This document shows, one piece after another, positions 5,999 to 15,682 of a stretch of DNA of 18,702 nt. Location: NCBI GenBank assembly GCA_043740415.1, contig JAYUCJ010000281.1:1-18702 (forward strand). The letters are read 5' to 3'. This DNA is from Aalborgiella sp043740415. Its GTDB lineage: Bacteria; Pseudomonadota; Gammaproteobacteria; Burkholderiales; Burkholderiaceae_C. The notes beneath the pieces were generated by a model, which worked only from the letters and a program-made list of their open reading frames with translations, made no database searches and was not told the origin of the DNA. How positions within the stretch are numbered: position 1 is the stretch's first letter; every line of letters starts with the position of its first letter. Made by a program: the position numbers and the translations under genes.

Positions 5999-8900
5999 TT
6001 ACTCAGTGGAAGCATTTTCGGTATTGGCAACCTCTGCTGAAGCTTCGTCTGCAGCATTGGCAAGTCCGTCACGCTCTTCCGCTTCGGCTTGCGCAATAGC
6101 TTGACGTTCAATGTCGTCCATTTGCTCTTTCGCTTTACGTGCTTGGTGATAAGCCAAGCCTGTACCGGCAGGAATCAAACGGCCAACAATTACGTTTTCT
6201 TTCAAACCACGCAATGGATCGCGCTTACCCATGATGGCTGCCTCGGTCAACACACGTGTCGTTTCTTGGAACGATGCCGCGCTGATGAAACTATCCGTCG
6301 ACAAAGAAGCCTTGGTGATTCCCAGCAACAAGTTAGAGAACGTCGCTGGCAACTTGCCTTCTGCGCGCAATGCATCATTGGTGTTCAACATTGCAGCACG
6401 TTCAACTTGCTCACCATTGATGTAGCTAGAATCACCGGCATTTTCAACGACGACACGACGCAACATTTGACGAACGATCACCTCAATATGCTTGTCATTG
6501 ATCTTCACGCCCTGCAAACGGTAAACGTCTTGCACTTCATCAACAATGTAGCGCGCCAATTCTTCGCTGCCAAGCAAACGCAAAATGTCTTGCGGATCCG
6601 CAGGACCGTCCACAATGCTTTCGCCTTTGTTAACCACTTGGCCTTCGTGCACCAAGATGTTTTTCTCTTTTGGCACGAGATCTTCCCAAACTTTACCGTC
6701 TGGATCCGTGATTTGCATACGGATTTTGCCTTTGGTTTCCTTACCAAACGACACCGTACCGGTCATTTCCGCCAAGGTACCTTTGTCTTTTGGTGTACGC
6801 GCTTCAAACAACTCAGCCACACGTGGCAGACCACCGGTAATATCACGAGTTTTTTGACCTTCGATTGGGATTCGAGCCAACACTTCGCCAGGACCAACGT
6901 CTTGACCATCACGCACTTGAATCAAAGCGCCAACCGGGAAACCAATCGTCACCGAATGGTCTGTGCCAGGAATCTTCACTTCGTTGCCCGTTGCATCAAT
7001 GAGCTTCACTTGCGGTCGCACGACTTTAGCCGCGCCACGACGCTTCGGATCAATGACCACCATGGTGGACAAACCAGTGACCTCGTCAACCTGCTTGGCG
7101 ACAGTCAAGCCTTCTTCGACGTTCTCAAACTTAGATTGGCCAGCAAACTCAGTAATGATTGGACGTGTCAACGGATCCCAATTCGCCAAGATGGCGCCTG
7201 ATTTGATTTTGTCGTCCGCTTTAACCGCAAGCGTAGCACCGTAAGGTACTTTATGACGCTCGCGCTCACGTCCATGTTCGTCATGGATCACGATTTCACC
7301 CGAGCGAGAAATGACAACCAAGTCTTTCTTGCTGTTGGTCACATAGCGCATGGTGGCATTGAAACCAATCACACCACTTGATTTTGCTTCAACACTAGAT
7401 GCAATAGCAGCACGTGAAGCGGCACCACCGATGTGGAAGGTGCGCATGGTCAACTGAGTACCCGGTTCACCGATAGACTGTGCGGCAATCACACCAACAG
7501 CTTCGCCGCCGTTGATCAAACCGCCACGACCCAAGTCACGACCATAACAAGTGGCGCAAATACCGAAACGGGTTTCACAAGTCAATGCGGTACGTACTTT
7601 TACCTCATCAACGCCAGCGGCTTCGAGTTCGTCAATCAAGTCTTCGTCAAGCATGGTCCCAGCAGATGCCAATACAGATCGGTTTTCTGGATGAAGAATA
7701 TCGTCTGCAGCTGAACGACCCAAAATGCGGTCACGCAATGATTCGATCACCTCACCACCCTCGACGATAGCGCGCATCAACGAACCATCATGCGTACCGC
7801 AGTCTTGCTCTGTCACGACCAAGTCTTGTGTGACGTCGACCAAACGACGCGTCAAGTAGCCAGAGTTAGCCGTCTTCAAAGCCGTATCAGCGAGACCTTT
7901 TCGGGCACCGTGGGTAGAAATAAAGTACTGAAGCACGTTCAAGCCTTCACGGAAGTTGGCCGTGATAGGTGTTTCAATGATCGAGCCGTCTGGCTTAGCC
8001 ATCAAACCGCGCATACCTGCGAGCTGACGAATCTGAGCCGCAGAACCACGCGCGCTTGAGTCGGCCATCATATAAATGGAGTTGAACGACTCTTGATTGA
8101 CTTCGTTGCCATGGCGATCAATGGTTTTTTCTACAGCCAATTGCGCCATCATGACTTTAGAGATTTCGTCCCCGGCTTTGCCCCAGATATCGACAACCTT
8201 GTTATAACGCTCGCCCGCTGTTACCAGACCAGACGTGTATTGATTACCAATTTCCTTCACTTCAGTTTCGCAGCGCTTGATGATTTCATACTTCTCTTTT
8301 GGAACCAGCATGTCATCCACGCAGATAGAAATGCCCGCCTTAGTTGCCAAGCGGAAGCCGTTTTGCAACAACTTATCCGCAAAAACCACGGTTTCTTTCA
8401 AGCCGCATTTACGGAAAGAAACGTTGATAAGCTTCGAAATTTCTTTCTTCTTCAACGCTTTGTTGATGTTCGCAAATGGCAAGCCTTTTGGCAATATTTC
8501 GCTCAACAAAGCCCGTCCGGCCGTGGTTTCCCACAACTTGGTAGACGGTACAAATTCACCGGTGTCTTTGTCTTTGGTGTATTCAGTCAGTCGCACATTG
8601 ATACGTGCAGTTAACTCAACCACGCCAGCATCAAATGCACGCTGAACTTCAGTGGTATTGGCAAACAACATGCCTTCGCCCTTACCGTTGGTACGGTCAC
8701 GCGTGGTGTAGTACAAACCAAGCACAACGTCTTGCGAAGGCACAATAGACGGCTCACCGCTTGCAGGGAACAAAATATTGTTCGATGCCAGCATCAAGGT
8801 GCGCGCTTCCATTTGCGCTTCTACAGACAAGGGCACGTGAACCGCCATTTGGTCACCGTCAAAGTCAGCATTGAATGCCGAACAAACCAAAGGATGCAAT

Positions 8901-10237
8901 TGAATTGCTTTACCTTCAATCAAAATCGGCTCAAACGCTTGAATACCCAAACGGTGCAATGTAGGTGCACGGTTTAGCATCACGGGATGCTCTTTGATCA
9001 CCTCTTCCAAGATGTCCCAAACAACTGGTGTGCCAGATTCAACTTCTTTCTTCGCCGCCTTGATAGTCGTCGCAATACCACGGGCTTCTAGCTGAGCGAA
9101 GATAAAAGGCTTGAACAGCTCAAGGGCCATCAATTTCGGCAATCCGCACTGGTGCAACTTGAGTGTTGGGCCAACCGTAATAACCGAACGACCTGAGTAG
9201 TCAACACGTTTACCCAACAAGTTTTGACGGAAACGACCTGATTTACCTTTGATCATGTCTGCCAAAGATTTAAGGGCACGCTTGTTGGCGCCAGTCATGG
9301 CTTTACCACGACGACCGTTGTCCAGCAATGAGTCAACTGCCTCTTGCAACATCCGCTTTTCGTTACGCGCAATGATTTCTGGCGCTTTCAGTTCCAGCAA
9401 ACGACGTAGGCGGCTATTGCGGTTGATCACTCGGCGATACAAGTCGTTCAAATCAGACGTTGCAAAGCGACCGCCATCCAGCGGCACCAAAGGACGCAAA
9501 TCAGGTGGAAGCACAGGCAACACATCCATCACCATCCACTCAGGCTTGATGCCAGACTTCTTGAAAGCCTCCATCAATTTGAGACGCTTGGAATTTTTCT
9601 TGATTTTGACTTCAGAACCGGTCAAATCGCCACGCAATTTTTCAATGATCATGTCGATATCGAGATCACTCAACAGATCTTTGATACCTTCAGCACCCAT
9701 TTTTGCAATGAACTCATCGCCATGTTCTTTGCGTTGCGTGTCATGATCATCTTCAGACATGATGCTGTATTTTTTCAACGGCGTCATGCCTGGATCTGTC
9801 ACCACGTATGCTTCAAAGTACAAGACGCGTTCGATATCCCGCAAAGTCATGTCCAAAACCATACCCAAGCGAGACGGCAATGACTTTAAAAACCAAATAT
9901 GTGCACACGGTGCAGACAGGTCGATATGACCCATACGCTCGCGTCGCACCTTGGTTTGCGTAACCTCAACGCCGCACTTCTCGCAAATAACGCCACGATG
10001 TTTGAGGCGCTTGTATTTGCCACACAAACATTCGTAGTCTTTGATGGGGCCAAAAATTTTGGCGCAAAACAGACCGTCACGCTCGGGCTTGAAGGTACGG
10101 TAGTTGATGGTTTCAGGCTTTTTTACTTCGCCGAATGACCATGACCGAATTTTCTCGGGCGATGCCATGCCAATCTTGATGGCATGGAAATTTTCATCTG
10201 GCGTGAACTGCTTAAACAGATCGAGTAATGATTTCAT
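5999..10237 (-). CDS. rpoC: DNA-directed RNA polymerase subunit beta'
   Basis: 1412 residues, close to the E. coli length of 1407. The N-terminal zinc site has C70, C72, C85 and C88 (ECLCGKYK, ICEKCGVE). The catalytic magnesium loop NADFDGDQ carries D458, D460 and D462. A second zinc site is formed by DCGTHDG and the cluster CETRFGICATC. The bridge helix/trigger loop region reads AQSIGEPGTQLTMRTFHIGG. The C-terminus ends in a short acidic Glu/Ala-rich tail. The start ATG has AAGGA 8 bases upstream (AATAAGGACTTACAC). It lies 48 bases after rpoB in the same transcript and is followed by a strong terminator. All key residues are intact. The protein forms the active centre of RNA polymerase together with the beta subunit. 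Confidence 0.98.
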   Translation of the reverse strand: MKSLLDLFKQFTPDENFHAIKIGMASPEKIRSWSFGEVKKPETINYRTFKPERDGLFCAKIFGPIKDYECLCGKYKRLKHRGVICEKCGVEVTQTKVRRERMGHIDLSAPCAHIWFLKSLPSRLGMVLDMTLRDIERVLYFEAYVVTDPGMTPLKKYSIMSEDDHDTQRKEHGDEFIAKMGAEGIKDLLSDLDIDMIIEKLRGDLTGSEVKIKKNSKRLKLMEAFKKSGIKPEWMVMDVLPVLPPDLRPLVPLDGGRFATSDLNDLYRRVINRNSRLRRLLELKAPEIIARNEKRMLQEAVDSLLDNGRRGKAMTGANKRALKSLADMIKGKSGRFRQNLLGKRVDYSGRSVITVGPTLKLHQCGLPKLMALELFKPFIFAQLEARGIATTIKAAKKEVESGTPVVWDILEEVIKEHPVMLNRAPTLHRLGIQAFEPILIEGKAIQLHPLVCSAFNADFDGDQMAVHVPLSVEAQMEARTLMLASNNILFPASGEPSIVPSQDVVLGLYYTTRDRTNGKGEGMLFANTTEVQRAFDAGVVELTARINVRLTEYTKDKDTGEFVPSTKLWETTAGRALLSEILPKGLPFANINKALKKKEISKLINVSFRKCGLKETVVFADKLLQNGFRLATKAGISICVDDMLVPKEKYEIIKRCETEVKEIGNQYTSGLVTAGERYNKVVDIWGKAGDEISKVMMAQLAVEKTIDRHGNEVNQESFNSIYMMADSSARGSAAQIRQLAGMRGLMAKPDGSIIETPITANFREGLNVLQYFISTHGARKGLADTALKTANSGYLTRRLVDVTQDLVVTEQDCGTHDGSLMRAIVEGGEVIESLRDRILGRSAADDILHPENRSVLASAGTMLDEDLIDELEAAGVDEVKVRTALTCETRFGICATCYGRDLGRGGLINGGEAVGVIAAQSIGEPGTQLTMRTFHIGGAASRAAIASSVEAKSSGVIGFNATMRYVTNSKKDLVVISRSGEIVIHDEHGRERERHKVPYGATLAVKADDKIKSGAILANWDPLTRPIITEFAGQSKFENVEEGLTVAKQVDEVTGLSTMVVIDPKRRGAAKVVRPQVKLIDATGNEVKIPGTDHSVTIGFPVGALIQVRDGQDVGPGEVLARIPIEGQKTRDITGGLPRVAELFEARTPKDKGTLAEMTGTVSFGKETKGKIRMQITDPDGKVWEDLVPKEKNILVHEGQVVNKGESIVDGPADPQDILRLLGSEELARYIVDEVQDVYRLQGVKINDKHIEVIVRQMLRRVVVENAGDSSYINGEQVERAAMLNTNDALRAEGKLPATFSNLLLGITKASLSTDSFISAASFQETTRVLTEAAIMGKRDPLRGLKENVIVGRLIPAGTGLAYHQARKAKEQMDDIERQAIAQAEAEERDGLANAADEASAEVANTENASTE

Positions 10238-10285
10238 GTGTAAGTCCTTATTCTTGTCCGTGATTTATTCGAAACTAATATGCAA

Positions 10286-13200
10286 TTAACCGCGCTCTAG
10301 TTCCATGTCGATACCCAGAGAGCGAATCTCTTTGACCAACACGTTGAACGACTCAGGCATACCAGCCTCAATAGTGTGCTCACCCTTGACAATGCTTTCG
10401 TACACGCGTGTACGACCTTGCACGTCATCAGATTTCACTGTCAGCATTTCCTGCAGAACATATGAAGCGCCATAAGCTTCCAGGGCCCAGACCTCCATCT
10501 CACCGAAACGCTGTCCACCGAACTGCGCTTTACCACCCAATGGTTGCTGCGTCACCAAGCTGTATGGGCCAGTTGAACGCGCATGCATCTTGTCATCAAC
10601 CAAATGGTGAAGCTTCAAGAAGTGCATATAACCCACGGTTGTCGTGCGATCAAAAGCATCGCCGGTACGACCGTCATACAGCTGGGCTTGTGTGCGAGTA
10701 GCTGTTAGACCTTTGGTCTTCGCAATATCATCCGGATAAGCCAGCTTCAACATGGAGCGGATTTCATCTTCAGACGCACCATCGAACACTGGTGTGGCAA
10801 ATGTGACGCCGTTTGAAAGGTTGGAGGCCATTTCATTGATTTGCAGATCATTCAATTTACTAAAGTCTTCTTGACGGCCTGACGTGTTGTAAAGCGTTTC
10901 AAAGAATTGACGCATTTCAGCCACTTTGGTTTCAGCTTGCAACATGTCACCAATGCGCTGACCAATACCCTTGGCAGCCCAACCCAAGTGCACTTCTAAA
11001 ACCTGTCCAACGTTCATACGTGAAGGAACGCCAAGCGGATTCAAGACGATGTCACATGGTGTGCCATCAGCCATAAACGGCATGTCTTCAACCGGCAAGA
11101 TTTTTGATACAACGCCTTTGTTACCGTGACGACCGGCCATCTTGTCACCAGGCTGCAAGCGACGCTTGACAGCCAAGTAAACTTTGACCATTTTCAAAAC
11201 ACCAGCTGGCAACTCGTCGCCTTGCGTCAATTTTTTACGCTTTTCTTCAAACGCCAAATCGAAACTATGGCGTGTTTGCTCTGTACTGCTTTTGATGCTT
11301 TCCAATTGCGTTGCAACTTCATCATCTGCTGGACGAATATCAAACCAATGGAACTTCTCGACTGACTCCAAATAAGCTTTGTCGATCTTCGTACCTTTGG
11401 CCAGCTTTTGCGGTCCACCATTAGCAGCTTTGCCAATCAATAATTTTTCAATGCGTGAAAAAGAATCTGCTTCAACGATGCGCAATTGATCATTCAAATC
11501 AAGGCGGAAACGCTTCAACTCATCGTCGATAATTTGTTGTGCACGCTTGTCACGCACAATGCCTTCGCGGGTGAAAACTTGAACATCGATAACCGTTCCA
11601 CGTGAGCCTTGGCTAACGCGCAATGATGTGTCTTTCACATCGCTGGCTTTTTCGCCGAAAATTGCACGCAACAACTTCTCTTCAGGCGTCAGTGTCGTTT
11701 CACCTTTTGGCGTGACTTTACCTACCAAAGTATCGCCTGGCTCAACTTCTGCTCCCACATAAATGATGCCGGAATCATCCATGCGATTGAGTTGCTGCTC
11801 CGACAAATTAGGAATGTCACGTGTGATCTCTTCAGCGCCGAGTTTCGTGTCACGCGCCATCACTACCAATTCTTCGATGTGAATGGATGTATAGCGATCT
11901 TCCGCCACAACGCGCTCACTGATCAAAATCGAATCTTCGAAGTTGTAACCGTTCCATGGCATGAAGCCAATCAACATGTTTTGACCCAAAGCCAACTCAC
12001 CGAGATCTGTAGAAGCACCATCGGCTACCACGTCACCTTTAGTGAGCTTGTCGCCCTTCTTGACGATTGGCCGTTGGTGGATATTTGTATTTTGATTTGA
12101 GCGTTGGTATTTGATCAAGTTATAGATATCAACACCAACTTCACCCGCTTGCGCTTCAGCATCGTTCACACGAACCACAATACGTGTGGCATCGACATAA
12201 TCCACAATACCGCCACGCGTAGCGGTCACAACGGTACCTGAGTCAATCGCGGATACACGCTCAATACCAGTACCGACAAACGCTTTTTCAGGACGTAAAA
12301 CAGGCACTGCTTGACGCTGCATATTCGCACCCATCAACGCACGGTTTGCATCATCGTGTTCCAAGAAAGGAACCAATGATGCAGCTACAGACACGATCTG
12401 ACCCGGTGAGACGTCCATGTATTGAACGCGATCGGCGCCAACAAAAATGGACTCGCCAGTTTCACGGGCAGAAACCAACTCGTCAGTCAATACGCCATTT
12501 TTATCCAAGCCTGCATTGGCCTGGGCAATCACATACTTACCCTCTTCAATCGCTGACAGATAATCAATTTGCATGGTGGCTTTGCCATCAATCACGCGAC
12601 GATATGGCGTTTCAATGAAACCATACTCGTTAAGTCGCGCATACAAAGCGAGCGAGTTGATCAAACCAATGTTTGGACCCTCAGGGGTTTCGATAGGGCA
12701 CACGCGACCATAATGGGTCACATGCACGTCACGGACCTCAAAACCAGCGCGCTCACGCGTCAAACCACCAGGACCCAGTGCTGAAATACGACGCTTGTGC
12801 GTGATTTCAGACAATGGATTCGTTTGATCCATAAACTGTGACAACTGTGATGCACCAAAGAATTCTTTCAATGCAGCTGAAATAGGCTTGCTGTTGATCA
12901 AGTCATGTGGCATCAAAGGCTCTTGTTCTGCTTGACCCAAACGCTCTTTAACAGCTTTTTCAATGCGTGCCAAACCAGTGCGATATTGGTTTTCTGCCAA
13001 CTCACCCACGCAGCGAACTCGGCGATTGCCCAAATGGTCAATGTCATCTACTTCGCCTCGACCATTGCGCAAATCAACCAAAATTTTGACAACCGCCAAA
13101 ATGTCTTCATTGGTCATTACCATAGGACCTGTTGAATCAGCGCGACCCATTTTGGCGTTGAACTTCATACGACCGACGCGAGACAAATCATATGTATCTG

Positions 13201-14425
13201 GGTTGTAAAACAAGCGCTGGAATAAAGCTTGAACGGCATCTTCTGTTGGCGGCTCACCAGGGCGCATCATGCGATAAATCGCTACGCGCGCAGCAAACTC
13301 ATCAACTGTTTCATCGGTGCGCAAAGTTTGTGAAATGTATGAGCCTTGATCCAACTCATTGGTGTAAATGCAGGGCAACTCTTCAATGCCCGCAGTCCGC
13401 AACTTCTTGAGCAAGGTTTCCGTCAATTCATCATTTGCTTTTGCAATGATTTCACCGGTTTCAGCATCAACAATAGTCTTGGCGACCACACGACCCAGCA
13501 AGTAATCTTCTGGCACACTGATGTGAGTTGTGCCAGATTGCTCGAGCTCGCGCGTATGACGAACCGTCACACGCTTGTCTTTTGCAACGATAACTTTTCC
13601 AGATTTATCTGTAATGTCAAAACGAGCAACTTCACCACGGATACGCTCTGCCACGAACTCCATTTGCGCACCACTGTCCATTAAACGGAACTGGTCGTTC
13701 ACGAAGAAGTTGGCCAAGATGGATTCTGGATTCAAACCAATTGCTTTAAGCAAAATGGTCACTGGCATTTTGCGGCGGCGATCCACACGGAAATACAAAA
13801 TGTCTTTTGGATCGAATTCGAAATCCAACCATGAGCCACGGTAAGGAATAATACGAGCAGAGAACAACAACTTACCTGAGCTGTGTGTCTTACCCTTGTC
13901 GTGCTCAAAAAACACGCCAGGTGAACGGTGCAGCTGCGACACAATCACGCGCTCTGTACCGTTGATCACAAACGAGCCCTTTTCAGTCATCAAAGGCACT
14001 TCGCCCATGTAGACTTCTTGCTCTTTGACTTCCTTAACAACCTTTGAGTGCGTTGTAGAAGATTCACGATCATAAATAATCAGCTGAACTCTTGCGCGCA
14101 CTGCAGAACCGTATGTCAAACCACGCGTCTGGCATTCACGCACATCAAAACCTGGCTTGGCGAGGTTGTAATCCAAAAACTTCATCTCAACGAAACCGTT
14201 GTGCGAAACAATTGGGAACGCGCCAGTGAAGGCAGCTTGCAAGCCTTCGTTGGTACGCTTTTGCGGCAAAATACCTGCTTGCAAAAATGCTGTGTACGCA
14301 TCTTTTTGCATTTGTAGCAAGTATGGAATCTCTAAAACGCTTTCGCGGTTTCCAAAGTTTTTACGAATACGCTTGCGCTCTGTATATGAATAACTTGACG
14401 TTAAATTACTTGTCGTATTTGGCAT
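10286..14425 (-). CDS. rpoB: DNA-directed RNA polymerase subunit beta
   Basis: 1379 residues from the chosen ATG at 14425, which has GGAGAG spaced well upstream (CCCGGAGAGCAC-ATG). The frame stays open for 14 more codons to 14467 (MRMSRTN...), but that start lacks such a site and family members begin near YSYTERKRIRK. Landmarks include INGTERVIVSQLHRSPGVFF, the rifampicin region (about 12770-12855) SQLSQFMDQTNPLSEITHKR then RISALGPGGL, MPWNGYNFEDSI, GDKMAGRHGNKGV and the C-terminal GGQRFGEMEVWALEAYGA. The rifampicin-region residues matching E. coli D516, H526 and S531 are all wild type, so no classical resistance change is present. Wording is close to Comamonadaceae RpoB as I know it. A structured spacer of about 290 bases precedes the gene. 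Confidence 0.98.
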   Translation of the reverse strand: MPNTTSNLTSSYSYTERKRIRKNFGNRESVLEIPYLLQMQKDAYTAFLQAGILPQKRTNEGLQAAFTGAFPIVSHNGFVEMKFLDYNLAKPGFDVRECQTRGLTYGSAVRARVQLIIYDRESSTTHSKVVKEVKEQEVYMGEVPLMTEKGSFVINGTERVIVSQLHRSPGVFFEHDKGKTHSSGKLLFSARIIPYRGSWLDFEFDPKDILYFRVDRRRKMPVTILLKAIGLNPESILANFFVNDQFRLMDSGAQMEFVAERIRGEVARFDITDKSGKVIVAKDKRVTVRHTRELEQSGTTHISVPEDYLLGRVVAKTIVDAETGEIIAKANDELTETLLKKLRTAGIEELPCIYTNELDQGSYISQTLRTDETVDEFAARVAIYRMMRPGEPPTEDAVQALFQRLFYNPDTYDLSRVGRMKFNAKMGRADSTGPMVMTNEDILAVVKILVDLRNGRGEVDDIDHLGNRRVRCVGELAENQYRTGLARIEKAVKERLGQAEQEPLMPHDLINSKPISAALKEFFGASQLSQFMDQTNPLSEITHKRRISALGPGGLTRERAGFEVRDVHVTHYGRVCPIETPEGPNIGLINSLALYARLNEYGFIETPYRRVIDGKATMQIDYLSAIEEGKYVIAQANAGLDKNGVLTDELVSARETGESIFVGADRVQYMDVSPGQIVSVAASLVPFLEHDDANRALMGANMQRQAVPVLRPEKAFVGTGIERVSAIDSGTVVTATRGGIVDYVDATRIVVRVNDAEAQAGEVGVDIYNLIKYQRSNQNTNIHQRPIVKKGDKLTKGDVVADGASTDLGELALGQNMLIGFMPWNGYNFEDSILISERVVAEDRYTSIHIEELVVMARDTKLGAEEITRDIPNLSEQQLNRMDDSGIIYVGAEVEPGDTLVGKVTPKGETTLTPEEKLLRAIFGEKASDVKDTSLRVSQGSRGTVIDVQVFTREGIVRDKRAQQIIDDELKRFRLDLNDQLRIVEADSFSRIEKLLIGKAANGGPQKLAKGTKIDKAYLESVEKFHWFDIRPADDEVATQLESIKSSTEQTRHSFDLAFEEKRKKLTQGDELPAGVLKMVKVYLAVKRRLQPGDKMAGRHGNKGVVSKILPVEDMPFMADGTPCDIVLNPLGVPSRMNVGQVLEVHLGWAAKGIGQRIGDMLQAETKVAEMRQFFETLYNTSGRQEDFSKLNDLQINEMASNLSNGVTFATPVFDGASEDEIRSMLKLAYPDDIAKTKGLTATRTQAQLYDGRTGDAFDRTTTVGYMHFLKLHHLVDDKMHARSTGPYSLVTQQPLGGKAQFGGQRFGEMEVWALEAYGASYVLQEMLTVKSDDVQGRTRVYESIVKGEHTIEAGMPESFNVLVKEIRSLGIDMELERG

Positions 14426-14717
14426 GTGCTCTCCGGGCTTAAGACGGTTTGTCCTGGACATACGCAACTGATCGGCTGCATGACATAACCTTGAAGGATA
14501 TGTACATACAACGGGCTTGGTGGTTGGCCGCTACCAACCATTGGCGGACGGTTGCGCATTGCACGCAACCCGAACCAAGGCATCTTCTGCAGTCGGGGTC
14601 AGAAGACACTGAAAAACAAGCTATTTAGCTCGCTTTTCAGTGCACTCTCAAATACTGCTTAAGCAGGAAAGGCTGGAGACCCTTTTAAGGGGCTCCAGCC
14701 TTTGTGCAAAGCAAAGC
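14426..14717 (-). promoter_or_regulatory. Structured rplL-rpoB spacer (candidate attenuator or processing region)
   Basis: This 292-base spacer has no convincing gene. It holds a row of inverted repeats. In transcript order they are: AAAGGCTGGAG with CTCCAGCCTTT (14668-14703); the palindrome CTGCTTAAGCAG (14655-14666); CACTGAAAA with TTTTCAGTG (14607-14642); TCTTCTG with CAGAAGA (14583-14606); GGTTGCG with CGCAACC (14550-14570); and TGGTTGG with CCAACCA (14521-14540). The last two are enclosed by CTTGG/CCAAG (14516-14520 with 14575-14579), a three-way junction shape. None is followed by a clear T tract on the minus strand. In E. coli the rplL-rpoB gap carries an attenuator and an RNase III site, and a comparable role here is inference. 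Confidence 0.55.
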
Positions 14718-15089
14718 TTATTTCAGCTCGGCCTTAGCACCAGCTTCTTCAAGCTTCTTTTTAGCTGCGTCAGCGTCTGCTTTAGAAACACCTTCTTTAA
14801 CAGCTTTAGGAGCGCCGTCTACCAAGTCTTTAGCTTCTTTCAAGCCAAGACCGGTGATTTCACGCACTGCTTTAATCACAGATACCTTGTTCGCGCCAAC
14901 TTCGAGAAGCATGACGTTGAACTCGGTTTGCTCTTCAGCCGCAGCTGCAGCTGGACCAGCAGCAGCAGGACCAGCCATAGCAGCGGCGCTCACACCAAAT
15001 TTCTCTTCGATGGCCTTCACCAAATCGTTGAGTTCCATGACCGTCATGCTGTCGAGACTGGTCAAAAATGCGTCTTTATCAAATGCCAT
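14718..15089 (-). CDS. rplL: 50S ribosomal protein L7/L12
   Basis: 123 residues, the usual length. An N-terminal dimerisation helix region (about 1-35, MAFDKDAFLTSLDSMTVMEL) binds L10. An Ala/Gly/Pro-rich hinge (about 36-52, AAAMAGPAAAGPAAAAA) links it to the C-terminal domain (about 55-123, with FNVMLLEVGANKVSVIKAVR and GLGLKEAKDLVDGAP), which recruits GTPase factors such as EF-Tu and EF-G. The ATG has AAGGA 8 bases upstream (AAGGAAATAAAA). It lies 92 bases after rplJ; that gap holds a small hairpin (TGTTCAT with ATGAACA, 15115-15131). A large hairpin follows its stop and may reduce read-through into rpoB, as expected for a protein needed in several copies per ribosome. Confidence 0.97.
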   Translation of the reverse strand: MAFDKDAFLTSLDSMTVMELNDLVKAIEEKFGVSAAAMAGPAAAGPAAAAAEEQTEFNVMLLEVGANKVSVIKAVREITGLGLKEAKDLVDGAPKAVKEGVSKADADAAKKKLEEAGAKAELK

Positions 15090-15114
15090 TTTTATTTCCT
15101 TTTATCAGGGTGAT

Positions 15115-15131
15115 TGTTCATTCTATGAACA
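15115..15131 (-). other. Small hairpin in the rplJ-rplL gap
   Basis: TGTTCAT (15115-15121) and ATGAACA (15125-15131) are perfect 7-base arms around a 3-base loop, lying 25 bases before the rplL ATG. It could shape rplL translation or mRNA stability. There is no T tract, so it is not a terminator. Confidence 0.4.
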
Positions 15132-15181
15132 GCCCCAAAATTTTCATTGGTTACAAATATCACAAACCCTTAACCTTACGA

Positions 15182-15682
15182 TTAAGCTGCGACTGCTTCG
15201 CCTTTTTGCCCAGCCACTGCCGCCAGCACACGTGCCGTACGAGAGATTGGGGATTGCAACAAGCCCACCAATTGTGCCAACAACACTTCTTTCGAAGGAA
15301 TGTTTGCCAATTGTTTAACGCCGTTCACGTCCAAAGCTTTACCTGCAAACGCACCTGCGCGAATCACCAATTTATCATTGGTTTTCGCAAAGTCAGCAAC
15401 CACTTTCGCGGCAGCTACTGCGTCAACTGAAAAGCCATAGATCAACGGACCAGTCATTTGGTCAGCCACAACATCAAAAGCACTGCCTGCAACAGCACGA
15501 CGAGCCAAGGTGTTTTTCAACACACTCAGGCTAACGCCATTGCTGCGCGCAGACGAGCGCAATTTAGTCATGTCAGCGACCGTAATGCCACGGTATTCCG
15601 CGATCACGAGCGTTTGAGCTTTTGCTGCGAGGCCGTTCACTTCATCAATGACGGCTTGTTTCTCACTGCGATTAAGACTCAA
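15182..15682 (-). CDS. rplJ: 50S ribosomal protein L10
   Basis: 166 residues, the family length. The N-terminal RNA-binding domain shows EYRGITVADMTKLR, VLKNTLARRAV and MTGPLIYGFS. The C-terminal helix, which anchors L7/L12 dimers, contains LAQLVGLLQSPISRTARVLAAV. Together with L12 it forms the stalk on 23S rRNA. The start is TTG, with GGAG 6 bases upstream (GGAGTAAATC-TTG), and this places the first residues level with the normal family start (M-LNR--KQAV). No better ATG is available nearby. In E. coli the L10-L12 complex represses its own mRNA through the leader. The 309-base upstream spacer here has inverted repeats that could serve the same control. Confidence 0.96.
   Translation of the reverse strand: MSLNRSEKQAVIDEVNGLAAKAQTLVIAEYRGITVADMTKLRSSARSNGVSLSVLKNTLARRAVAGSAFDVVADQMTGPLIYGFSVDAVAAAKVVADFAKTNDKLVIRAGAFAGKALDVNGVKQLANIPSKEVLLAQLVGLLQSPISRTARVLAAVAGQKGEAVAA

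Noticed and set aside
6089..7201. A 370-codon plus-strand open frame
   Set aside because: It lies fully antisense to rpoC, the protein has no recognisable domain, and the frame is a by-product of rpoC codon use.
12770..12860. Possible rifampicin-resistance changes in rpoB
   Set aside because: The cluster residues matching E. coli D516, H526 and S531 are all wild type.
14426..14467. Upstream extension of rpoB (14 extra codons)
   Set aside because: The ATG at 14425 has a good GGAGAG site and fits the family start; the upstream start has none.
14401..14583. A 60-codon minus-strand frame in the rplL-rpoB spacer, a possible leader peptide
   Set aside because: It runs through the structured spacer and past the rpoB start, has only a weak ribosome binding site, and shows no runs of a single amino acid typical of attenuation leaders.
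14595..14602. GGGGTCAG, also found at the IS end (73-80), as a sign of a second IS relic in the rplL-rpoB spacer
   Set aside because: An 8-base match with no transposase remnant or paired repeat is likely chance.
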